This document shows, in pieces, positions 48,946-58,760 of a stretch of DNA of 64,000 nt; within the stretch, counting starts at the first letter, position 1; every line of letters begins with the position of its first letter. Under the pieces are notes generated by a model that was not told the origin of the DNA, ran no database searches, and saw only the letters and a list, made by a program, of their open reading frames with translations. Source of the stretch: Acanthochlamys bracteata (Eukaryota; Streptophyta; Magnoliopsida; Pandanales; Velloziaceae). Position numbers and translations under genes: made by a program. The DNA is taken from assembly GCA_019914995.1 (NCBI GenBank), contig CM034130.1:9300001-9364000 (forward strand). The letters are read 5' to 3'.

Positions 48946-51183
48946 CTAGTTTACTGCAATGCGTTTAAGTGTTTGAAATGACTAACAGGGAGTTTCATGC
49001 ATGCTTTGTAGTTGCATTTTGACCCATTTTAACAATGTATATTTCATATGTTACTAGTTTGAAAGCTATTCAATAAATTAAAGAAGCATGCATTCTCATA
49101 TATGTCAGTAGTGACATAATGTAAAACGATTAGATAGATTTTGTTATTGAATTGCCTACTCGTTCGAGAATTGAGCGGATTTCAAATGATGAAATGGATA
49201 AGTTTGGCATCGACCTCATCTCATTTCCAGAGATAGTAGAGAGAGGACCTTCCAAGTTTCAAGTCCTTCGTTGCTTAATGCCTTAAACTACATCCAAAAT
49301 AATTATTATTATCTCGTATCTAACATATCTATTCGTGATGTATATATTCAACTAAAATTTTTAAATTGAATATCTTTGTTACGTTGTTAACTAATAATTC
49401 ATAATCATATATAGCAGATGTTGAAGATTGAATTAACAGAATTTTAAAAGAGATGGTATTGGCCATTTTTAATTTTGGTACGTGGCCAAATAATGTTTTT
49501 GCTAAAAATACGACAACTAACACGATGTCGGCAGCAGCTCGTTAGAATTGTAAGCTATATTATATATATATAACTGAATGATTAGTTAGGTGCTCATCAA
49601 GTTTTAGAAAGTTCTGGCAAAGAATCATGTATCTTCTTTTTTTTTAAAAATTTGTGCATACGATCTTTGTGCAAATTCTTTGTTGATCTTCGTAATTTTT
49701 TTTCATAAAGAATTAGCTAGAGCTGAACCTTATGTAAAAGTATTATGGTATCTTTCATTTTCATGGACCCTATGCGAATTACGGCTATATAGACGTGTTC
49801 AATATATGGTCAATTTCAGTTATGTGATTGAGTAATTATTTTTGGTGTACCGCTCATGTTCATCATAGCTTTCTAATAATAAATATCTTACAAATTAATT
49901 GCACTGGCCACATAGATTTTATCTGAGATATGAACTCAGAGCCACCGTTTGGCGTTGCTTTTTACAAAATTTCATTTTTCATTTTAATTTATATTTTAAA
50001 CTATTTTTTATAATATTTTGTAAAATTTATTTAAAAATTTAATAATAATAATAAAATTTATTTTAAAAAATATTATTTTATAAGTATTTCTGAATTGTTT
50101 TCAAATTTTAGGGCGCTTTATCTTAATAAATTTATCTTTTTAAAGTGAATTTAAAAAAACTAAAAATTAAAAATATTTAATAAAACTAAATTTTATTTTT
50201 ATTTGTATTTTTATATTAAAAATAGATTTTAAAAGTGTTAGTAAATAAGCTCTTAATCAAAAGACTTATGTAGGTTATATCTGGAATAATTTAAGAAATA
50301 AATTTAAAAAAAACAATATTTATACGGATCACTATTTGTAGTATATAATTTATCTAAATCTTTTCAAATTTGAAAATTTTTGCACTTGAAATGACAAACA
50401 GATCTGAATCTGTTTCAGAGTAAGGACATGCAGGGGTGGGAATGTTGCTATACCCCATAAAAACGTAAGGACATTCAAGTGTGCATAATGGTATTCCCTA
50501 CAAAGTGCAAAAAGGTTGTCCCATATATTTCCCTTTTTTTTATTTCAATATTATATTTTAAAATAATTTTCTAGAATATTTTATAACTAAAAAAATTATA
50601 TAATAAAAAATTATTATTATTATTATTATTATTTAAAATATTTAAAAATATTTTGAAATATTCCCGACACAAGTGTGAAAATAGCTTCCTATCATTCACT
50701 AGATTATGGTTTTAGGTTTTGACTGTGGAGTGTGGGGATTGATTAATTGAATTGCCGTACTCTCAAAGCATTAATTACCTTTGCCTCCGGCGCATATTGA
50801 GGAAACACAACCGAACTACGTCAATCTCCAAACATTTTTGACTATTTTTTTTCTTTCTATTCGAGGCTTCTAGCTTTCCAAATTTTCTTTTCCCATCGAT
50901 CGTTTAGATATACTTTGAGTAATTTTAAAAGAAACTATCTGATCAGTAAAAAAGCTTTGCTAGCTTATTTATTAGAATAACTGGTTGATGGTTTTTTTAA
51001 TATCTCTTCGGATACAAACAAATTTATGAATTGTTATGTAGATGATAATATGTTTTTTCATTAAATCAGTCAGAAACAAATGAATCAATCATTTGTATCA
51101 TTTCTTTCAAAAGTTTTCATATCCCTATAACCCTTATTAGTCCCAAAACAGTCCACAGACATCCCGCCTTCTCTCGTGACGCC
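48946..51183. other. AT-rich gap right of the LEAFY relic
   Basis: No gene is supported. The segment includes AT-rich dispersed repeat material at about 49945-50100 and 50520-50670 (with an ATT microsatellite near 50613-50633). No recognisable LEAFY exon 2 or 3 sequence was found here. Confidence 0.45.
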
Positions 51184-51682
51184 GAGCGCGTTTTGCGTTA
51201 CTTTTCGAAAACTATTTTTTATTTTTTTTATTTTATATTTTTTAATATATATTTTATAAATATTTTAAAAATTTATTTAAAATTTTAGATAGTGTAAAAA
51301 AATTTTATAAGATCTTTTTATTATATATTTTATTATTTTTTAGAAGTAAAAAATTAAAAATATTTTTTATATCAGAAAAATTTCGGATGCGTTTGAAATT
51401 GTTTATGAAATAAATTTTTATAAAATAGAAATATTTTTATATTTTTTAAAAAATGAATTTTATTTTTTTATTTTTAAAAAATAATAAAAATATACAATAA
51501 AAAGATCTCATTATAATTTCAAACGAACTCTATATTATCTAAATTTTTAAATAAATTTTTTATTTATAAAATATATATTAAAAAATATAAAATTAAAAAA
51601 AAATTAAAAAAAAATAATTTTTAAAATGTGACGCAAAATGCAGCTCCGTGGATCTATTTTATAAGCCATTCCAAACGCACCC
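51184..51682. repeat. Head-to-head inverted pair of AT-rich repeats
   Basis: The left arm, about 51184-51384, opens GCGCGTTTTGCGTTAC. The right arm, about 51385-51640, closes GTGACGCAAAATGC, the near reverse complement. The internal AT-rich words also appear in opposite order. The right part is itself bounded by GGATGCGTTTG (51385) and CAAACGCACCC (51672-51682), a probable TIR pair of a 298-bp element. The inverted layout could fold into a hairpin of about 200 bp. It ends 250 bp before the PMEI start. Confidence 0.6.
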
Positions 51683-51844
51683 GCTCGTACAACGCTCTGT
51701 TCCTGCAATGCCAACGTGACTTGTGAGCCTCCGGCCCCTTCAATTCCTTGCCCCCAATTATTTATTTTTTTCCTTTCAACCTTAACCATCACCCTCGGTA
51801 ATTTCATAAATTCACAATAACTCAAACCACTGCCGCATCCTTCT

Positions 51845-51852
51845 ATTTATAT
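51845..51852 (+). promoter_or_regulatory. TATA box of the PMEI gene
   Basis: TATTTATA, in CTATTTATATCTC, lies about 85 bp before the ATG at 51934, a normal plant core-promoter distance. Confidence 0.55.
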
Positions 51853-51933
51853 CTCTTCAGTTCTCTTGTTGGTCATAGACTTCATTAACTCCTGGTTACA
51901 AACAAGAACAAACAAAGTGTATAGAAGGTGATA

Positions 51934-52593
51934 ATGGCTTCAACAAGACCTCCAACGTCATGCTTTTTCAGTTTTCTTATTCTATTCCTCTTCTCAACGA
52001 CGAACGCATACGGTGGCATCGGTAGCTATAACAACAATGGCAGCAAAGGAATGCCATCTAAGGTAGACTTCATCCGTTCAAGCTGCGATGCAACGCTCTA
52101 CCCAGCTCTCTGCTTCTCAACTCTCTCACCTTACGCAAACGTCGTCAACCACGATCCAGTCCGACTCTCTCGCGCCGCAGCCGACGTCAGTCTTTCTCGC
52201 GTTCGTTCAGTTCTCGCTCGTGTTTCTTCTCTCAATCCAGCAGCATCTTCCTCAGGTTCACAAGCAGCTGCACTGAAAGACTGCATGGAGACTTTAAGCG
52301 ACGCTGCTGATCAGACGAGGAAATCTTCAGCTGAGTTGAAGAAACTGCAGACTGCTACTGGTGCTGATATAGCTTGGCATGTTTCGAATGCGCAGACATG
52401 GATGAGCGCCGCGATAACAAATGAAGACACTTGCGTTGACGGACTTAGCGGTGATCGGTCAGGCAGATTTGGTGCTTCTGCTGCGGGTTCGAACTGGGTA
52501 AATGATGATGTATGTGGCCGTGTTCGCCGTGCGAAGATGTACACCAGTATTGCCCTCGCGCTCGTTAACAACCTCGTCGGCGGCGGACATTGA
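51934..52593 (+). CDS. Pectin methylesterase / invertase inhibitor domain protein
   Basis: PMEI-domain proteins are secreted helical-bundle inhibitors that block pectin methylesterase, or in some cases invertase, in the cell wall. It is a single exon of 219 residues. The ATG at 51934 is preferred over an upstream in-frame GTG because it starts a clear signal peptide (MASTRPPTSC, then a hydrophobic FFSFLILFLFSTTNAYG). The domain begins KVDFIRSSCDATLYPALCFS, with the first conserved Cys pair, and continues with ALKDCMETLSDAADQ and WMSAAITNEDTCVDGLS, with the second pair. A C-terminal helix (YTSIALALVNNL) follows. All four family cysteines are present. The layout resembles the plant 21-kDa protein/PMEI group. 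Sequence alone does not say which enzyme is the target. Confidence 0.95.
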   Translation: MASTRPPTSCFFSFLILFLFSTTNAYGGIGSYNNNGSKGMPSKVDFIRSSCDATLYPALCFSTLSPYANVVNHDPVRLSRAAADVSLSRVRSVLARVSSLNPAASSSGSQAAALKDCMETLSDAADQTRKSSAELKKLQTATGADIAWHVSNAQTWMSAAITNEDTCVDGLSGDRSGRFGASAAGSNWVNDDVCGRVRRAKMYTSIALALVNNLVGGGH

Positions 52594-54907
52594 TCAGCAA
52601 TCTATCTAGTTTACTGGTTAAATTTAGCTACTACTACATAGTTATTATAGGTGTGTATATTGATGATAGAACAATATCATTGGTGTGTTGTTGTTATTGT
52701 TGTTTGTTGCCAAACTGTGAATATATGCATGTGATATGTGTTTGTGTGGAAGTTATGTGCTTGTACCCTCTAGATATCTGTTCTCCTTCTGGCTTTGAAA
52801 AAATTTCCATTCATATATTACAACGAAGAACAACATGCTTGATAGAAGAATGTGCTCAATTAAAAAACATGCTATCTAATTTAGAGATGAATTAATAATT
52901 CGTCCTGAATTTTGTCAAAATTTGATGGATTTAATAGTTCATATTTTTTAATAATTTTATATTGATTGAGTATTAATATAATATGTATTTATAAGTAAAA
53001 AATATTAATTCTTAAAAGTTAGCAAATCAGGACTAATTCTATGCAAACTATGTATGATTGAAATAATTTTTTGTAAATTTTATTAGGTCTATAATGTGAA
53101 CGTGGTCCTCAGCAATTTGCGAGCAAACTAACAATCTGGTGTGTAATATGAGTACCTACATAATGTTATCGAGCTGACGGATGGAGACTGCGCAAATGCA
53201 GAGATGTGTTTTTTAGTTCATAAAGAAACAAACAATTTTCCGTGGGAAAGTGTCGAGTGTCGCGTTCCTCAGAAGGCTATATAGGCTGAGCCCAGACTCC
53301 CATGATCTCTCAGTTACGATGAAGGCTGCGTTTCGTAGTACATACAAAAAATAATTTTTTTATTTTTTTTATTTTAATATATATTTGATAAGTATTTAAA
53401 AAATTTATTTAAAGATTTAAATAGTTTAGAAAAATTTTACTTAATAAAACTTTTTTATTATATATTTTTATTATTTTTTAAAAATAAAAAAAATAAAATT
53501 TATATTTTTTTAAAAATTCTTATTTTTAAAAAATTCTATTTTATACGCGAAGTAAAGTAGTTGATCATCAATCACTGCTCGTGGGAAGATCGTCGCGTGC
53601 TCAGGGCGTTATCTTCTTCTACACGAGGTCCACACCTCTTCCATATATTCGCCGACGTTAGGAGTAACTAACAACAGATACATATATTTCTAGACTACGT
53701 CGTGTTCCGTAAATCCAAAGAGAATCGAGGTGGCGTTTGGAAGTGATTTTAAATAGAATTTTTTTTAAAATAAAAATATCTTTTTATATGAAAAATAATA
53801 AAAATAAATAATAAATAATTTAATTATATAAATTTTTAAAAAAAATTATATTAATAAATATGAAATAAAAAATTGAAGAGTTATTTTGAATACCAAAAGC
53901 TCTCCAAATATTCTACTTAAAACGTGTCTTAAACGTATAAAAGTAAATTTCGTAAAAATAAATTTTAAAATAATAATTAAAATATATAAAATTTGAAGTA
54001 AAGTAAGTTATAAGTTATATTTTGTATTTTTTGTTTAGATAAAAGTGAGTTAGATATAATTTTTTGTAAAAAGAAAGTGAGCTCTAAGAATTAAAAAAAA
54101 TACACCCTTAAAATAACTTATTATTTTTCCAGTAAAATCATTATTAGTGATTATCTATATTTTAAAAATTGATTTTTCAATATTAACTTTTCAGATTACT
54201 TTCTAACAAGTAATGTAAAAGTAATTTTGGTTCGGCCCATATTAGGCCCATTAAACTTTGGAAGTCTATATATTAGTTATGTAGATTGTTGTTTGGATTA
54301 GCAGACTTGGCCTGACTGAACAGTTTCTGCAAAAGAAATATTATTCAAACTAGAAAACTTCTACTAGAAGTAGATGGGATGCTAGGAATTGTAGTTGTGT
54401 AACAAGTAACAGAAGCCATTGAAATTGAATTGAGAATCCTCTTTTTTCAGATTTATTTTTAATATAAAAGAAATAAAAAATTTTAAATAATTTTAAATTT
54501 AATTTTAAAACTTTATTTTTAATATTAAAATTTATTTTTTATTAAACATTTTAAATTTTAAATTTAAGTTTTTAAACACACTTTATAAAATTCAAATTTC
54601 CTTCAAGATAAACGCAACTTATTAAGGTCATGAGTCATGACATTGCAATGAGGACTTGTCAAAACCAGCAATTGATTCTATACAACTTCAAATACATGGA
54701 ACTGCTTGCCAGTTGACTGTGCTATGACTTAAAAAGAAGATGAACAGTTTATGGAAAACTTTAGTGCACTTATCAAATATTATTTATTTTTAAAAATATT
54801 TATATTTCAAATAATTTTTTAGAATATTCTACATATTCTTAATTACATAGTTTAAAAAAATTATTTAAAATACTTTTCATTCACATAGTATAGTAGTATA
54901 TACTATA
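52594..54907. other. AT-rich gap right of the PMEI gene
   Basis: It begins with the PMEI 3' untranslated region. A reverse-orientation AT-rich dispersed repeat occupies about 53328-53550, edged by GGCTGCGTTTCGTAG and ATACGCGAAGTAAAG. A block beginning GGCGTTTGGAAGTG at 53734 and ending TCTCCAAATATTC near 53915 looks like another short element. TCGGCCCATATTAGGCCC at 54232 carries GGCCCA motifs without an adjacent gene. No ORF is supported. Confidence 0.45.
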
Positions 54908-54910
54908 TAA

Positions 54911-55491
54911 GGCGTGTTTTAAATGTCCGTAACTGAGTTTCGTGAAAGTGAAAAATAAGAAGTAGAATTTTTTTAAAAATAAAGTGAAAGTGGAGTTCAG
55001 TATTTGTGTTTCAATAGATTTTAGAAATGTGTTGAAAATCGAAAGATATAGTTGTATTGAAAAGTGTGCAAATAAAAAAATTGAAACTAGAGTTCCGCAT
55101 GTGGAAGTGAACTTCTGAATTTTTTGTGTAAGGGCGTGTTTCAAGTTGGTGGAACTCCAATTTCTCCTGCCAGAATTGGAATTCCACCGACTTTCTATGT
55201 TTTAATTGCAAATAAAACTGGGAACTCGAGTTTTCAGTTCTATATAAACGAAACTTAAGTTTCACTACATTTTTTTTTTAAATTCACTTCCAACCCACTT
55301 CAAGAATCAATTAAAACATAAAAACTAAACTCCACTTCCAACTTATTTTTCAAAAAACTCTACTTTCTATTTTTCACTTTCACAAAACTCAGTTACGGGT
55401 ATTTGAAACACGCATTAATTGAAACATATAAACTATTTAGAACTCAAATCTGGCCAAAAAAAGTAGAGTTACGGACGTTTGGAATATGCCC
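54911..55491. mobile_element. TIR element copy A, split by a nested copy
   Basis: The left part, 54911-55131, opens GGCGTGTTTTAAATGTCCGT and follows copy C (43632) in order. The right part, 55414-55491, contains AGTAGAGTTACGGACGTTTG and ends ATATGCCC, matching the 3' end of copy C in degraded form. Between them sits copy B in reverse orientation. Copy A is more diverged than B, as expected for the older element. Confidence 0.65.
55132..55413. mobile_element. TIR element copy B, nested in copy A
   Basis: It opens GGGCGTGTTTCAAGTTGGTG and ends TATTTGAAACACGC, about 282 bp. The order is the reverse complement of copy C: the GGAACTCCAATT palindrome comes first and the AACTCAGTTACGG block last. 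The ends are nearly perfect inverted repeats. The flanks are TAA on the left and ATTAA on the right, so the target duplication is not clear. Confidence 0.7.
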
Positions 55492-55858
55492 GTAGTATCT
55501 CCAGAAAAGAAATGAGTGTGGAATTTTGTTGATATTTGAAAAGAAATTCTTTCTCGTCTTCTTCTTTCATTCATGTTAATAAGATTAAATCTTTGGATGG
55601 AATAGTAGAAGTAGTTATTAAAAAAACTTTAATTTGTGGGCTTGACCAAATTTAAGACATTTAGGACTGTTTAAGGAGATTTTCTAAAAGTGCTTATAAT
55701 TAAAAAATAAAATCGTAAGTTGATATTGCTTTTTGTTCTTTATCAATAGAAAAGATATAGTATATATAGAGGTCTCAGAATCAAAATTTAGTTCTGATAT
55801 TAAATTAAAAAGTAAAATTACAAGTTAATACTACTTGTTATTTTTCTAAATAAAAAAG

Positions 55859-55863
<5 letters not shown>

Positions 55864-55893
<30 letters not shown>
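55864..55893. repeat. AT dinucleotide microsatellite
   Basis: About 15 uninterrupted AT units, seen directly in AT-rich intergenic DNA. Confidence 0.9.
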
Positions 55894-55897
<4 letters not shown>

Positions 55898-56407
55898 CAA
55901 ATATTTAAATTATAAAGAAAATCTAATATTTTAACTAAGAAAATTTTTAATTAGATATTTCAAAACTTATTATGGATTTTTTGAAAAATAAATTGACTTT
56001 ATTATCTTCAAAAAAGTAATAAAAATTAAATATTGTACGACATACAGTTAATCTATATTTCTCAAAACTTTTAAAACTTTTTAAATACTGTAAACATTTA
56101 TTTAAAAATGTAAGAATTTTTTTAAATAAAAAATAGTACTATAAGTATCGCCAAGCACTCCCTTGTTGTTTATATACATAAGAAGTATAACTAATTATTT
56201 TTAGATTATGTAATCTATAAATATTGATAATATTTATTCCCGATCACAATAAGGATGTAATTTTTGTTGGTAAAAATAAGTTTCGTAAAACTGAATTGGA
56301 TAGAACTGAGTTCAATAACAAATAGATTAAACGTGAGTTTAGTGAGATTCAAATCAATTGAGATAATAAAGTAAATTTAAACTCAAAATTTAATAAAAAA
56401 ATAAATT

Positions 56408-58584
56408 TGTTGGTCAAACCTGCACAACCAACACAAGAGGGGAGAGGTGAATTGAGTTGGTTGCTATAAAAATTTAATACAATATTGCTAACTGAACAGA
56501 CCCTGATTTCCTATAAAATAACAGAACTATAGTTGACTGGACGTAAACAGAATCTCTCTGTTTAGCGTCTTTGTTTATCAAATGAAAATAATATAAGAAA
56601 ATCATTCAACACACAAACACACAAGATTTACGTGGTTCGGCAAATAAATTTGCTTACGTCTACGGCCACTCTTTATCAAGAGTGAATTTTACTAATCCTT
56701 ATCAAGTTGTTACAATACCAAGGTAATGTATTTAGCCAAACACCATTGCCTTAACCGGTTCTCTCTTCAAGATGAACCACCGACAACCTATTAGACTCAC
56801 AAGTCTCTCCGGCTGCTAAGACACAAGCCTTAGCCAAGGCCTTCTGGGAAGTATGTAACTTCTTACAAGAATAGCACAACCTAAAAGGCTTAGCCAAACT
56901 CTTCTCACGAATGTGTTTGTTACAAATAATTTTAAAGCACAGGATCTCCCTCACTAGATTAAATTTAAGCTTAGTAAAGCAAGGAGAGGATCAAAGGAAT
57001 GCCGAACATGTATCTTAGTAAAGCTCGGCAGTGAGTTGAAATAAGTAGGTTTTTTTTTTCTTTTCTTCTGGTTCACTTCTCTGCTCTCTTGTTCTGTTTT
57101 TCTCCTATTTATATATTTCTTCTTCTCTTCACAGCCTGGAGTGATCCGAATCTTCAAACGGTAGGAAATTCTTTCCGTTGTCTCCCTCATGCGCTTCTTA
57201 CAGTGTTATCAACTTGGTCTTCTATGCCACTGCCGTTTGAGATTCCATCAGGTACGTTTCAACAGTTGGATTTTGATGGAAATAAATATAATATCATTAG
57301 ATATTCCAGCTAGCATTTTAAATCTCAATTGCTTATACTAGTATGGCTTGATTTGATCTTCCTTTTGTAGCATTAAATGGCTTGTTGGTGATTTCAATTT
57401 CTCCTGCGTGTGCTTCCCTTTTTTGTCTATTGTTCAATTTCTTTGCTCTTTCTGGTGGCCCTTACTATGGAGACGATGAACTAATTTGATAACTGAAATA
57501 CATCAAGCTCAAATTCGAATTTTCCTTCTGAATTCATAGATTAGCCATGTAAGGTTTCCGTTGGATATTCATCGGCTTTAAGATGGCTTTGCATCGATTT
57601 GATTGCTGTGACTGCAATATATAAATTTGTTTTTTAGTGACGAATGCTAGTGATTTGAAGTGTATTATTATCTGGATGTTCTAGTAAAATCACCTCTGAT
57701 ATGCACTGAAATAATGCTTGGATTTCATCTTATGAATCTTGTAAGAAAGCTCTATATGGAGTGTTCTTCTGTCAACTTTATTTATTTGGATCATTTTGTA
57801 TAGTTGCTCCATATAGTAGGTTATTGTGATGTATCGTCGTAGCACTATGGTGGATCAAGTGTATGTATATTCTTTGTAACTTGATCCTTGGCTTTTAATG
57901 AAAATCGAGATTCAATTCTAAATTCTGGCATACTGACAGTGGTTCTGATAGTACTTTTGCACTATATTCTTGACCTTCACTTGTTGCAATTTTCAATTGT
58001 ATTTGATGTGGAATGGTAGTGGATATAATATTCAATATGTCCTCAAAATTTGGCTTCAAATGAATGAGAAAATCTTGATCAAACTTAATCTGAAAGTTGA
58101 CTCCAATATTGTTTGATTTTCTGCAAATGTATGTTTTCTTAATTTCTTCCAATCTTCCATAAATTTTCCAAAGCTGTGTAGATCATAATTTGATGAACTC
58201 TTTAGCCAAGCTTGTTCTGTGCATGTTGTTCTAGCTCTGGTAAAAATATCTTGCTCAAGCTGAATTTGCATTACGATCGAATCTACCTCTGAAATCTATA
58301 ACTTGATCGTTTTCACTCGGTTTAGGATCAGCAGTAATCTAATCGGCTGTTCTTGTGAGACTTCTCTGTTCTGCTCTTTGTTCTGCTATCTAACATTTAA
58401 TTGATTTTCGTCTTACGCCCAAAGTAGAGTCTCCTATAAAGCAGCTGGCTGGACTATAACTATTTATTTGGAAGAATTTATACTTTTAATTCTGTATAAC
58501 TTAGTTTGAATCATTAGTCCACCTAACTCATAAACTATAATTCTTAATATTTGTTATTATCAAAATCATCTTGAGATTCCAACA
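56408..58584. mobile_element. Probable solo LTR of a retrotransposon (2.18 kb)
   Basis: The element starts TGTTGG and ends CCAACA, the TG...CA inverted termini typical of LTRs, and is flanked by a perfect 5-bp direct repeat AAATT (56403-56407 and 58585-58589). Near the left end are AGAGGGGAGAGGTGAATTGA and ACGTGGTTCGGC with ACGTCTACGG, words I know to recur in plant Copia-type LTRs. A TATA-like TATTTATATATTTC lies near 57106. No gag, protease, integrase or reverse-transcriptase reading is visible, and there is no second copy of the ends inside. It is therefore best seen as one LTR left after recombination. Orientation was not determined. Confidence 0.7.
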
Positions 58585-58589
58585 AAATT

Positions 58590-58760
58590 TTGCGTATAAT
58601 TTACAGATCCGGATCGGACCATCCAGATCGATCGAAATCTAAATTGATCTTGGTCTTCAAACTAATAAGATCTATATTCAGTTCGAATTAATCGGACAAC
58701 TTTCGAATTGACCCGTCAGTCCGATGGTCCAGATCAACCCGAGTTATATTTAAAAAAAAA
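58590..58760. repeat. GATCGATC-rich dispersed repeat patch
   Basis: The patch contains GGATCGGACCATCCAGATCG, TCGAATTGACCCGTCAGTCC and CGATGGTCCAGATCAACCCG. The middle piece closely matches TCGAATTGACCCGTCGGATC at 32389-32408, inside the TIR element there. It is likely a fragment of the same family. Its boundaries are unclear. Confidence 0.5.

Noticed and set aside
56751-57190. Minus-strand open frames with Cys/Lys-rich readings
   Set aside because: They lie within the solo LTR and match no retroelement protein or other family I know; chance frames.
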